Source: Trichinella spiralis
Lineage: Eukaryota; Nematoda; Enoplea; Trichinellida; Trichinellidae
Length of the DNA stretch: 64,000 nucleotides
Direction: 5' to 3'
Assembly: GCA_000181795.3 (NCBI GenBank)
Contig: CM012953.1
Location: forward strand, 12,439,394-12,503,393
The notes under the pieces are model-generated. The model searched no databases. It was given only the letters and a program-made list of their open reading frames with translations, and had not been told where the DNA came from. Shown in pieces: positions 48,988 through 60,860 of this stretch. Both the position numbers and the translations under genes were made by a program. Position 1 is the stretch's first letter. Each line of letters starts with the position of its first letter.

Positions 48988-51546
48988 CTAAATAGTTTTA
49001 GCTTTAGGGGCAATGAAACGTCTAGGAGATGTTTTGTGCAGAGTTCCAGGATAAAAGAAATGCCAAAGACGTCTACGATATGGTGTGCCAATAGTTTTTT
49101 CAATTTCTCTTTTATACTTAATTGTCAACTGTTGCGGAGTCAATGGTTCTTTGTACAGATCGTCCGATAATTCAATTTTGAAATTTAACTGCGAATTTAA
49201 CGACTGATTTGGCATCTCATAAAAATCATGTAAATCTATTTGTCGTCCTTGTTCACCAAATTTAAATTTCATTGATTTTTCCGTCAAGCCCCAAAGATTT
49301 TTCAAACAGTCCCTGGCTGCCATTTCTGTAGCAATCAACACACTTTCTCCTGCAGCTGAAAAAGAAAACAATTTATAATTTTTCATTCACAATTTTCCAA
49401 TTAACATCTATACTAACATTCACCAATCAACTTTTTATCACAATAAATTCCAACCACGTACACCGGTGTTACAGTAAATTCACCTGACGATCGCAAAATT
49501 CTGAAAAGAATTTTTTTAATGATAATCGCACTGACGTACAAATATAATTTCGTGTAAAAAAACAACGACATTAAACCTAATACCTAGGTTCAGGAGTGCC
49601 ACGATCATTTTTTTCCAATAAAGCAGTTAATATTTTCAAAGGTTCTTTGAAATACCACAGTTCATTTATATCGACGTTGATTAGTTGAGTTAGAACAAAA
49701 TCTTGAACAAAGTATCCAGCTTCCGCTTCATTTCCATCGAATAAAATTGCCCCAACAATAGATCGAAGTGAACTGCTCATCAAAGAATTATTATATGGAA
49801 AATTCTGCAACAATTTCATAAAATCCAATCATAACAAACAACCACATGTTAACAGGCAATACTTACATCAGCCATCAACAAATCATAAATCCCTAATTGT
49901 CTGGAAATTTTAGCCAATTTTTCCTCCGAAGTGATAAAATCATGGGCAGCTCGAAAAAAGCAAAACAAATGATTAAAATATTAACAAACGATTAAAATAT
50001 ACAATTAATGCATTACTGAATTCCTTCTTCTGGGTAACGGGGAAGATGGTAGCGTAGATATGCCTTTACATAAGCAGATAGAAATTCACTTCCTAAATAC
50101 AATTATCATGCCTAAAGAGAATTTGCAAAGAAACAAGTAACGACAGTTGATTACATGTAGTAATTTCTTTCACTCCTTAATAATATCAAAATTCAAGAAA
50201 AGTGAAAGAGTCCATAAAATTTGGCTTAAAAATACAGACAACACAAAATCAAAGCTAGATGATAATAAGCTGAGCTTCCTCAGATTAACTTACGTTTTAT
50301 AATTTTTAATTCAATTCCTAACTTTATGATTAACAAAATAAGAAAGAACAAAAATTTGAAAAACCTTTTCTTATGAAATCTGTATTATCCTGAATATCAG
50401 TCAAAACAGAAGAAGCAAATTCTACATTGCTGCTTGCATCCAGAAGCTGCTTCCGTTCATCAATTTCTCTGATGACATACGATCGATCAATCAACGCTCG
50501 TCGTAAAGTATCATCATTTAAATTGGTGCCAATGCGACTCTTTAGTGCAAACAGTTCTGCGTTGTAATTCCTTAAATTTATACATTTAATTTTCCATTTC
50601 ATTAAATCATATATCATTCGTATAAACTATTGGAATTACGATGAATAAATTATCGCAATAAACGCATACATATATTTTTTTTCATTCGCTGTTATGTTTG
50701 CATAAAGTCAAACAAATCTCGAAATGTGAATCAATTTTGCCAAGTTATTGCTATTACTTCTTAAGTTACATAAAATCCCAACATTCTTTAAAATTCTTTT
50801 AAATCTCTCACTTCACTGCATTGAAATAAGATCAGTAAATTATTTATTTAATAATAATGGTGTAAGAAAGTATACATGACATAAAATACAACTTAAAAAA
50901 ATAATTTCAAAAGTCGGTGTGCTACATCCATAAAATTTAGCTTAAAAGTGTAAAAAACACTAATGCAGCATAAATTCAAATGCAACTTACACTGCTATGA
51001 AACACAAATAAAACACAAAAAATCTTATGCGGCAACTCTATAACTTATAAACTAATTAAAAACAATAAATATGCTCATCGTCTCCTATTAATTGATAGAA
51101 ACTATGCTAAAATCATGCTATTAACAAAAAATAAGTTGAACAGCAATTTACACTAAACAAAAAAAATTTCATTTAAAGATTTCAAAAACTATCATCATGA
51201 ACTAAACAAAAAGGTATAATTCGCTAGAATATAAATGCACATCGACCAAGAAATTCTACAATGCAACAATACGAAATAAAATTGCATACCAACTGGGAAA
51301 TGATGAACGCGGTACATCTTTATCAGGACCAAGCAACACACGTCTACCCCACAAATCACGTATGTAATCCCGATACCATTTTTTCTTATACCGGCCTATT
51401 AACAAACAAAATATCATTTTAATAAATGTTATACTTATATTGATATACTTATATATAGTTAATTAACACCAAAATTTCATACATGATATTGTACGCAATG
51501 TGACGATTCGTTCAGACAAAATACGACCAATTAATGAAAATGGCAT
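48988..51546 (-). CDS. MRPL44: Mitochondrial ribosomal protein L44
   Basis: Large-subunit mitoribosome protein with a catalytically dead RNase III-like fold and a double-stranded RNA-binding domain. Exons (5' to 3'): 51483-51546, 51290-51395, 50365-50570, 50017-50092, 49867-49949, 49584-49804, 49424-49500, 48988-49355, about 400 residues. It starts MPFSLIGRILSERIVTLRTI, a likely mitochondrial presequence. Matches to animal L44: WYRDYIRDLWGRR, PSWNYNAELFALKSRI, ALIDRSYVIREIDERKQL, PRYPEEGI, VGAILFDGNEAEAGYFVQDF, VGIYCDKKLIG, AAGESVLIATEMAARDCLKN. Seven of eight exons join in phase; the exon 4 to exon 5 junction (50017 / 49949) does not with the visible GT and CGAG sites. A TTTTAG 13 bases before the ATG may be a trans-splice acceptor. 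The C-terminal tail (about 80 residues beyond the dsRNA-binding part) is longer than in human L44. Confidence 0.93.
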
Positions 51547-51860
51547 AGGAAAAAATGTCTAAAACGTATCACAAATAATTTACTATTCAATAAAGCATTT
51601 ATATAAAAATTTTTGAAAAAAAATCAACACAACACATCACTTAAAAGATTTGTTTACTGTAATAATATACGATTAACAAGTAGAAATGTTGTCATGTATT
51701 ACAGTAAAAAACTATTTTAAACCATAGTAAGAAAATTATAAAAATTCAGTTAAAATAAAATTTTAAAATAAGGATGTTGACTTGTTTCACTTTGGAACAA
51801 TTTAAACAAATACTGCACAAAAAACTGAAGATTGGGTGCACGGTAATTGAAGAAAGCTTA

Positions 51861-52312
51861 TGTTGGCGACAAAAACGCTGTCGCCTGCAAGCTAGTGGAC
51901 GTTTTATTTGGCGGGTGGTCAGAGCGACAATCAGCATCTAACCATAGTTTTATTCACGTTTAGGCAGTAGGCTCCGTTGCCATTGAGAAAATTTCCAACA
52001 TCTCCCACTTGATGGGCAGAGCCCATAATCTCTAGAAAGTTCTATCAAGACCAATGAACGGACTGATCTTCAGATTATCCCAGTCGCGGTCTAAACTTTA
52101 GCGGACCGCACCACGCCATCAGCTCCAACGAAGACCTCGGCAATGCGGCCAAGTGGACACTTAAAGTGTCGCAATCTTTCACCAGCACTACAACTCCCAC
52201 CCGCGGTAAATTCTGTCGTTTCTGCCATTTCCCTCGAGTGGTTACAGTCACCACATACTGGCGTTTCGACTGCCTCCATAAGTTCCTTGCCTGTTTCCGT
52301 TAATAAGCTCAT
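51861..52312 (-). mobile_element. Fossil BEL/Pao retrotransposon, 3' end with LTR
   Basis: The 3' part of a BEL/Pao-type LTR element on the minus strand. It includes the end of the polyprotein region (a segment like the domain that follows integrase in Pao elements: CPLGRIAEVFVGADGVVRSA, about 52091-52160), then a polypurine tract (minus AAGTGGGAGA, 52001-52010). A likely LTR of about 140 bases follows at 51861-52000, with TGTTGG and CCAACA at its ends. Broken and partial; the matching 5' LTR was not found. The edge lies some 315 bases upstream of the MRPL44 start. Confidence 0.7.
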
Positions 52313-52479
52313 CTGCGGAGCATGTACTTAATTACGGCGGCGCTCATCGCATTTTGTGAAGCCGCGTCGTCTCTTACCACCGAAAACGAAGCCAAGTATC
52401 TCTTGATAAAAAAGAGGGCTGGACTCCACGCCATCTCTTTTATCGCTTTACTGCTCATGAGCGTTTCCGCTAATCCAGC

Positions 52480-53130
52480 TTAGTCACTTATCGATGTCCA
52501 ATGCCAGTTCCCTTTGGAAGGTCTGGTAGCGGATCTACCAGCGTTTTGTGATTTCTCCAGGAACAAGTCTAATTGTCTGGAGTCGCAAAGAGATCGAAGA
52601 ATCCTGGTTCGAAAATGGAGAGGATGGGATGGGCTGTTGGTGGTCTGAAAGGTACTGGTCTGGGTAGCGACTGCACTGGGCTTGGTTGGGATGATTCCGC
52701 TACACCTTAAGATAAGACCTAATGTGCAGGCTGATCTATTGGGCATCCTCCTCTGCTTCCGTCAGAGTGGCCCTTCAGTCAGACATCGCAAAGATGTATT
52801 TGCAAATTGGTCTGCATGAGAGAGATCATGACGTTTGCCGCTTTCTCTGGAGAAGGGATGAGGTTGGAAGTTCTCCATCTACGTATTGTTTTACGTGGAT
52901 GTTTTGGTTTGACCTGCCTTCCTTACTTGGTCATGGAAAATGTAAATTCCCACCTGGAAGCACATCAGGACCGTTTCCCCACCATGTTGGACAAGATGAA
53001 ATTTAAGATATATTTAGAGAATTTGGTCATGAGCTGTGAAAGCCTGCCCATCGCGAAGAGGGATATTCTTAGGTTGTCCGCCCACGTTTACCCCCAATTT
53101 TTCTCATTGGCTATACACTAATAGGCTGTT
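52480..53130 (+). mobile_element. Fossil BEL/Pao retrotransposon, reverse transcriptase part
   Basis: Plus-strand remains of a BEL/Pao polymerase region. SDIAKMYLQIGLHERDHDVC followed by RFLWRRDE is typical of the Pao reverse transcriptase palm, and AKRDILRLSAHVY near 53050-53085 is typical of the Pao segment after it. It points the opposite way to the LTR piece at 51861-52312, so the locus holds either two insertions or one rearranged element. Broken, with several disruptions; probably old. Confidence 0.7.
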
Positions 53131-53350
53131 CTATCATTTTGCTCATTGGCTGTTCCACTGATTCATTCACATGATTGCCATATTGCGCTGTGTCAAGCCT
53201 GGGAGGTACCTGATAGCGAAGAAAAAATATTGCGGGTAGTATCCTGCAAGTATATCCCAGAAATCTCAAGATCCACCCACAATTATTTTCAGCGTGCTAA
53301 TAATGTGAAATGTTACTGCTAATGATGATTTATGACAGTTTAATAAATAG

Positions 53351-53566
53351 TTGCATAAATCACTAGTAACTGCTTTATATCAACACCTCACCATAAAATG
53401 CGACCACAGTGCAAACAGTGTTGAGCCTTCTGCAGTTGAGCCACAGACAGGAAAGTTAAAAAAATGCTGTGAATTATGCCAGGCGCCGTGCTGCACAGAG
53501 CACGTCTACAAAATCTTTCCCAACTGTTACGACTGTCCCAGTACCTCCATATACGGGTCATTCTAA
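53351..53566 (+). mobile_element. piggyBac-like transposase C-terminal remnant
   Basis: An open frame ends with a cysteine-rich block CELCQAPCCTEH...NCYDC, which matches the spacing of the piggyBac C-terminal zinc-binding domain (CxxCxxxxCxxH...CxxC). The catalytic DDD region is not present nearby, so this is a DNA-transposon fragment. It directly follows the BEL/Pao fossil. No TTAA-flanked ends were identified. Confidence 0.45.
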
Positions 53567-54812
53567 TTCTACAAACGTTTATATGTTAAAAATTATTATT
53601 ACTATTATATAGTCTATAAAGGTTTACAGGTACAATTTTAGTGCACTCAATGAAATAATAAGGTGAAAAACAGGCATTTCGTGTTTAGAGTCTAAAAGAG
53701 CCCAAAATTCCAAATACGCATATACTATGAAAAGGCCATATAAGGGTTATTATTATTTGTGACATTTTCATATTCATACTTCATTCTTGATGCTGTCGTG
53801 TACTCTTTTAATACTGAAAAAAACTGAAAATTTAGTTAAGAATAACCAAGTAAATATGTTGGAAACGACATCAAAAATGAATCATCGCCAATTAAAAAAA
53901 TTTAAATATAATATAGCAAAACATTTCGATGTAAAATATAGTTTTCTTATGCTTGTCATAATTTTGCATTTCCAATGATATCATTATTGTTTTGGCCGTG
54001 CTGCTTACATGTGAGCAACCATTATTTAATCTGAAGAAAAAGCCCTACACTAAGAAGTTTCTTCGATGATTTATTAAATATTTTACAATGTGATTGGTCT
54101 TATTTTTTAAAAATGCTTGAAGTATTACTTATCCTTGCACGGCTTATTATTAAACTCATTCCCTCATTTCCTTAGAGTTTTAAATTTGTCATGCTGCTGT
54201 CATGCATCTTCTATGCTGCTATAGAGATAAACATCAGTTTAGAAAGTAATTTAAAATATTTTTTCCAAAAAATTATAAACTTTCTAATAAGAAGTTGAAG
54301 CTCTTTGCCACAATGGACAAAACGCAATTCAAAGTATAGAAATATAATTTCATCTTGTGATTGAAAAAAATAATGTTCAGGAGTTACCTAATCAGTTAAA
54401 TCATTATTTACTGTAAATTTTTTCTTCACTGTAAAGAAAAAAAAATCAAGTTAAAGCGCTAGCGGCTTTGAGCATTAGAACAACTAGCACATTAAACTGT
54501 AAGCGCATCGATTCCGTTTTAACTCAATGAAGTATGTTTTTCAATTATTATCAATTTTTCTAATCGATTTCTAACATTTTACTATTACTGTTTTATTACT
54601 GTCTAATTTCTCTTATTGTTTTGCTTTGTTTTTTTTGTTGATAATAATCATTTTTACGGCAGCTTCATCTTCAACTGACATTTTGATCTCTGTTTGAAGC
54701 TGTAGCTTTGATTTTTTTCATTGAAATTTCCTGCAGTCTGTTTTATCATTTAAAGCATATTTTATAAATATTAGCTGTATTCATATTTATTTATGCTATA
54801 ATATTTAGAGAC
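53567..54812. other. Intergenic, no recognisable gene
   Basis: AT-rich DNA. The frame at 53787-53978 has no recognisable content. The sequence 54440-54520 is less AT-rich but shows no motif. Confidence 0.5.
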
Positions 54813-55340
54813 ATGAAGGTCAATCATGAATGGCTACAACCTCGTTATCGTCTTTATCATGAAAATCCTCAGAATCTGGATATTGTTAAATACGAAAAAG
54901 TTGTGTTTTCATGTCTGTTTTCTCAACCAAAAAAATGGATTGAATTTAGAAGGGCAATTTGGGCTTATATGACAAAAAGGTAAGTTCTACAGGAATTCGC
55001 TAAATGTGATATGCATGTAACTTTAACGTATGTTGAATGTTATATGCCAAATGTTTTTCTGTTGATTTTATAGGAAAAGTCCAATGAGTTTAATTAAAAC
55101 ACTGTCGGCTTTGTTCATAAAGAAACCTCATTTAATTCCTGGCATCAGCAAATTGATGCCGAAAGGTTGCCGCATTTGTTCAAAAAGAGGAAATACTTTA
55201 GTTTTTTTCCCAGGTGTTTTAACACCCAGTGTTTTGCGTAAAGTAAGTAATGTTTATGTAATTAATATTTTCTAAATCTTTTTTTATAGAAGAAAATTTT
55301 AAAGGAATTAAAGAGACTTTTTTGTCGAAAATATTTCTAA
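54813..55340 (+). CDS. Small basic protein of unknown function
   Basis: I do not recognise this gene. Three exons, 54813-54979, 55074-55242 and 55290-55340, join in phase with GTAAGT donors and TATAG acceptors to give 128 residues. It starts MKVNHEWLQPRYRLYHENPQ, contains FSQPKKWIEFRRAIWAYMTK, a CRICSKRGNT stretch and FFPGVLTPSVLRK, and ends KRLFCRKYF. It is strongly basic and lacks a signal peptide or clear transmembrane span. The ATATTTAG just before the start could be a trans-splice acceptor. A small mitochondrial or ribosome-related protein would fit the composition, but that is a guess. Clean splice structure and phase argue for a real gene. Confidence 0.65.
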
Positions 55341-56312
55341 GAAGAACTTTCACATCGTTTGACCGGTATTAGACAAAAATTAGACTGTTTATACATTGCG
55401 CATCTGAAATTTTTTATCAAATACAGTTATAAATTAAAATTTCATTGTTCTGTATATTAATAGCTAAACTGTTTTCTATGTATAATTTTTTCTACATGCA
55501 ACTTTTTTTTACATTGCAACATTTTTGTAATGTACTTTGATATTTTATATTGAACATTTTATGTTAAAAATAAAATATCAGATAATACTGAAAGAAGTGT
55601 ATCACAATATGTTGGAAATGAATTTGTAAACATTGAAATTTAAAAATGAAAAATCTGGTTGAAATCAGAAGGGTTCAGTTAATTTTCAGTTAATGATTAA
55701 CAGTATTGCTACTTCACAGCTAAAAATCCGTTGTCTTACTGTAAGCAGGTATTTTCGGTTATTTATTATATATGAAAGAATAAATTACATTTTTAAAACT
55801 ATATTACTATGACCATATTTCTATTCAAATGCTGAATATAACATTTTTGATAAGAAAAAATTGTATATATAACTTTTTAATAAAAATTCATTTAGCCTGA
55901 TCTTAATTTTTATCAAAACCAACAAATAGTTGTTTCATAATCATGTAAGGTTATTTTTACATTGTTTGAATTTATGAGCTAATAATAATATAAAAAATTT
56001 TGTACAACTGCTTCACGGTTGAAAAAAAAACAAACTGAAATCATTTTTTTACATAATCTCGTAATAATTTTAAATAAATGAAATAAAATTTTAAAGAATT
56101 TATTTATTAAGCTTATTTATAAATTCTGAAAAATTAAAATATACAATTTATTTTCATAATGATATTATTTCGTGTTTATAAACTTTATTTTGTTTTCTGC
56201 ATGCAGTGAGCGCACTTTAAAGCACTGTATAGTTTAAATATGCATTGAAAAGTTTATCGTTTAAATTTCACTTTAAAAACACTTACATATTACATATCTG
56301 ACCGACGATGCA
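55341..56312. other. Intergenic upstream of the tetraspanin gene
   Basis: AT-rich spacer, nothing recognisable. Confidence 0.5.
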
Positions 56313-57160
56313 ATGACTATTTTAGAGATGGAAAGCCAAAGGAAAAGTGGTTTTCCGACTGAAGGTAAAATTTTTAATTTTAATTTTATTTTATTAATAA
56401 TTAGTCATAAAATTATTTTCTACGTAGTGTTGACTTTCAATTCAGTTCGGTTTTTCTTATTTTTTTGTATTGGTTTTTTGCAGCGGTGAACAGAAGGCAA
56501 AGATTCAGATTTGATGAAGCCGTATTGTATTTTCTTAACATGCTACTTGTTACAATTGGAGTGGGTGCAATGATCATTTCGCTTTATACTTATAATGAAA
56601 ACATCCAAAAAGCATTAGAAAACGTATTAAATCAACCAGAAACGCTGATAAGCACGAATTCTTTCTATTACTATGTTAATCACACTGTCAGTATTGGTGC
56701 TGTGCTTGCTACTTGTGGTGTTTTAGGATTTTTTAGCGTTTGCTGTAAAAACGACTGCTCTCTTATCATGCATCTCATATTTATAGTATTAGCGATTATT
56801 TATTCGATCACTGCTATCTTTTTCCTCTTATCTGAAAGAGCAAAGATAGAAAGTTCCATTATGATTGTATTTCAAAAGCAAGTATTGCAAAAGTATCATA
56901 CTGGCAATGCAGAATTGGATAAGCTTTTGGATGCTACGCATATAATGTTTCAATGCTGTGGTGCAGAAGGATGTAAAGATTTTGAAAAACCGCCATCAAG
57001 TTGCAATTGCACGGAAAAAAATGAAGTTGTTGGTTGTATGACAGCAGTAGGTGACGTCGTCAGTACTGTTCTCACTTCACTACTTTTTGGTGGCACGGCA
57101 CTGTTATGTCTTGAAACGTTGATTTGGATGATGGCTTGCTATGTTTACCAAAACGATTGA
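56313..57160 (+). CDS. Tetraspanin
   Basis: Four-pass membrane organiser protein. Exons 56313-56364 and 56484-57160 join in phase 1 to give 242 residues. Exon 1 encodes a short cytosolic tail (MTILEMESQRKSGFPTE); ATG 56328 is an alternative start and would follow a TTTTAG acceptor-like site. Transmembrane segments lie at about residues 30-50, 83-105, 112-135 and 205-235. The large extracellular loop has the diagnostic CCG (FQCCGAEGCKDF) followed by SSCNC and VGC, so two to three disulfides can form. TM2 is followed by a juxtamembrane cysteine pair (SVCC) that is likely palmitoylated. Which vertebrate subgroup it matches cannot be told by eye. Confidence 0.9.
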
Positions 57161-57411
57161 AAAAAATGCTAATTAATTATCAGAAATACCATTATTGTTA
57201 TAATTTTATTAACCAGAATTTAAAAATTTCAAGTAAAAAATAAAAATGCTTATACAGTATTCCACTATTTGAGTAATTCTGTTAATGCTAATTAAAGCTG
57301 CTTGCTTCCACAAATAAAAAAAATTTTCAATTAAAAAAGTAAAATTTTTGTTTTCAGAGTTGATCAAATCAGAAATTCAGAATAGAAAAAATTTCAGAAT
57401 TCAAAATTATA

Positions 57412-58167
57412 TAGTTGTATCTCAACATTCGCGATATATGCGTTCCGGCGGTACTGCGAATGCTTGCCACTTCTATTCATACGCTCCGCTTATTATATAG
57501 CAGAATTGCCTAAAAATTGCATGGAATATCACAGAACGTGTACTGATTTGAATGTTAGATATTTATCTATTTATTTATTTAATTTATTATTTTTATTCAT
57601 TCGATTGAACACACAGCATTCTGAATCATGGGTGTGCTCCCATGTGCAAGCTTGCCAGAACTATCTGGACTGTCATTTAATCTTTTAAAAAGCATTGCTA
57701 TCGAAAGTGGTCTTCCTTTTTTTCATTTTTTACAAAATTCGCTCGGACCGATACCACAACAAGCAGAGAGACAGCAACAGTAAATAGAAAAATCAAAGCT
57801 CAGTAATAAACAAAAACTACTGCCTAGGAAACTAGCAGTACATCAACAATATGTAGGCATAAGTCACGGTAAGCGTCTATAGCATCATGCATTACGTATT
57901 TACTCAAATTTTGCGTTCTTCTCACGGTGTGTTGGACTGTGCTAGCCTGGGAGCGGCTGTTCTAAGCTTACCATCAGTTCAGGAATCATGCGATTGCAGC
58001 TGCCATAAACCGGCTTTTCGATCTACTTCGATCTGTTGGCTGTTGTTATGAACGAATCCACTCATTAATGGTCATCGACACGCTAGATGTAAAGAACTCG
58101 AGTTTTTATTTACTCCGCTTCTTTCAATAATATCAATCACCTGATCTCAAATCGAGGACCGACTGTA
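57412..58167. mobile_element. pogo/Tigger-like element remnant (inverted ends)
   Basis: The left end TAGTTGTATCTCAACATTCG and the reverse complement of the right end TACAGTCGGTCCTCGATTTG are diverged inverted repeats of one another and resemble pogo/Tigger termini, which start CAGT and insert at TA. The interior of about 700 bases shows no transposase that I recognise. Likely a non-autonomous, old copy. Confidence 0.5.
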
Positions 58168-60081
58168 TTTTGTAAAAGAAATCAACTTAAAATATTAAAA
58201 TGCGCTGTTTTTCATTCACAATAAAGTATATACATAAATTTATACATTTTTATAACATTAAACACCATAAAATAATAAAACGATCATGTATGACAACAGA
58301 CAACAAAGAAGGAATGTTAATATCAAAGTTACACATAACAGTATACACTCTGTATGAACGTTCTTCCAGATATCGTAATTGTCAGTGGAAACTGTTGACA
58401 TATTGATGGCGCTTTTCTAAACGATTCATTATGAACAAAAAATTGCAAAATAAAACATATTTAATTATACTCCAATAAACTATTTTGCTTTCTTACCAAA
58501 AATTTGAGCCTATCTGACGCCTCTCGTCCCCTGCGTTTCATCATTTCTAACTTGAAATTCATATAATCCTATTTCTAGAATTCCTGAACTGTACGTAAAG
58601 CTGCACGTGCTACACTATAGAGGATACATTTAGCTCAATGAAATGGGGCACAGAAATATGCCAAAAATGCATATTATGCTACTTAATTCATTCCCGTTTA
58701 CCAAAGAACCGAAATGCTTTTCTAACAAAAACAGAAAAACCATCGTCATCACCAGTCGAGCATTCTGAGGAATTTTACATTTGCACGTTCATATTGGTAA
58801 GGGGGCATTATTTAAAGCAATCATAAAAATATGAAGAAATCTAAATTATTACCCCAAAGCAATTTTGAAATGCACCGAAAAAATGATTTGTTCAGTTGCT
58901 AGCATAAATGTGGCTAATTATACAACGGATTGAAACTTCTAATAAATTCAAAAACAAATAAAACAAACGGCAGGCAGAATGAATGATAACAATAAAACTG
59001 GAAAACAGATAAAGAGATATCAGCCTAACTATTTTGCAAAGTATTATGAACAAAAAATATAAAAAATTATTTATCCAAGCAAGCTTGAAATAAATAGCAA
59101 AAGTAGTCTGTCAGATTTAGTAAAAGTACTAATCGTATGTTCGTATGTTGCACTGAAAACCATTAAATTAGTAGTCATCGGTACTTTCAACAAAAATGCT
59201 TCCATCATCATCAGTGCCGTTTATTTCTAAACATTTCACTACAGTTTACTTCGCTGAAGGATACTAGGAAATATAACTGTGAAAAAGTGCAATTAAATGA
59301 TGCCAATAAGTTTCTCTCACTTATTGACCACACCTTTGTCCCTATACAACACCGGATTACTTCCCAGTAAGTGATAAAAATGATTCTCGTATTTCACTTT
59401 TACTATACTGATCAATTTCATAAGCGCAGCGCTATATTGTGGAACTATTTGGTCACTTAAACTTACACCAAAAAAACAATTCTAGCACTAGTAAAAATTT
59501 CAAAAACAAAAAGAAATGAAATGAAATAGCCAGTATTCTCAGGAAACATTCATAACTTGGCAAAAATTCAAAAAGTTCGTGTAAAAACCTGCAAAAGTTG
59601 TTCAGTATTCTCTTCTAAAGACGGCAGGATGGTCACCACTGAAGAATTATCTTCAAAAAAATTCTAAAAATAAATAATATTCCATATACATATACAATAT
59701 ATATAATTCAAAATTAAAATATTCAATTAATTTTTATTTAAACGTTACTTTTCATTCTCTTTTTAAATTTCAAAACTTTATATCACAAATTTTCGACAAA
59801 AGATATTTAAACTTGGAAAAAAATTTTTCATTCAAATTTAAATCACTTCTTTTAATTACAAGACATTTAAAAAATGCCATGTACAAAAATATTTTTAAAA
59901 AAAGCACCCTCCACTTGAAAGTATCTTATTCATTATGTCATTTAATGTGCAATTGAATATTAAGTTTATAATGCAAACCATCGGTACAATTTTTAAATAC
60001 GTTTGAATAACTTTGAACTGAATAAATAAAAATCAAGTTAATCAAAATAATTCGTCAAGTGCCTCTTCTGTGTAATGTATA
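58168..60081. other. Intergenic, no recognisable gene
   Basis: AT-rich DNA. Frames at 58200-58406 and 58638-58826 have no recognisable domain. Confidence 0.5.
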
Positions 60082-60500
60082 TACAGTCGACCCTCAACAT
60101 TCGTAGATTTGATTATTTGCGCCAAAAAGATAAACCCTATTTTTAGACCCTAGTATGCATGTATGCTGTGGATCTGCAGGTTCTGCGCAAGGTTGTTTCC
60201 GCTTATGAGGTTCCACAGCATAACAGTAGTAATAACGACTTAACCAAACTAGGAGGCTAAATAACCGCTACTAATGCTAAGATGACAAAAATAAAAACAT
60301 TAGGGTGAAGGGAAAGGAGGCGCTGCGAACAGGAGGTAAGTTTACGGCAGCACCGATTCCGTGATTCCAGACTGGTCAACTATTCCAAACATGTCTGGAA
60401 GTGCAGAATTTCCACTTTCATGCTAGCATCATACAGCGTGAAAATAACGCAAAATTGGAGTAAATGCGTAATGCATGGAGTAAATACTATAGTCAGAAGT
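60082..60500. mobile_element. pogo/Tigger-like terminal repeat and partial interior
   Basis: TACAGTCGACCCTCAACATT followed by CGTAGATTTG is a good pogo/Tigger-type end and shares CTCAACATTCG with the element at 57412. The following 400 bases are less AT-rich than the flanks and run into the N gap at 60501-60504, so the other end cannot be located. Confidence 0.45.
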
Positions 60501-60504
60501 NNNN
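60501..60504. other. Assembly gap (4 N)
   Basis: Four N bases. The true sequence and gap length are unknown; it interrupts the element that starts at 60082. Confidence 1.
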
Positions 60505-60714
60505 TGCTGGTCTAGAGAAAGTATAAACTTCAGCACATTTTGATATTTTGTAACCATCATTCTCTGATCGACTTGATTTTATTGTAAATGTACTTATTGG
60601 GAATAATAAATATTTCCATTATTTATGTGGTCATCTAGTAGTAAATTTACGAAGACGATGATGGATTATTTGAACGTTTGAAATGCTCTAATATTACTTA
60701 TAATCCCAAGGGGT

Positions 60715-60860
60715 GTTTTGAATCAATGACCAATTAACTTTCGAAAACCAATATGACAAAGACTTGCCGGTCCGAAATAATAGCGTGGTCAACGACCAAT
60801 AAGTAAACAGTGGGACCGAAGGGGGAACATAAGTGGGACCAAGTGGGAGCATCCCCATTC
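60715..60860. repeat. Dispersed CCAAT-rich repeat, copy 3
   Basis: Matches the right half of the repeat at 62-300 in the same orientation: TTTGAATCAATGA, AACCAATA, GCCGGTCC, ATAATAGCG and GGTCAACGACCAATA occur in the same order, followed by the GGGACC-type tail. The 5' part of the repeat is absent. Confidence 0.7.
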
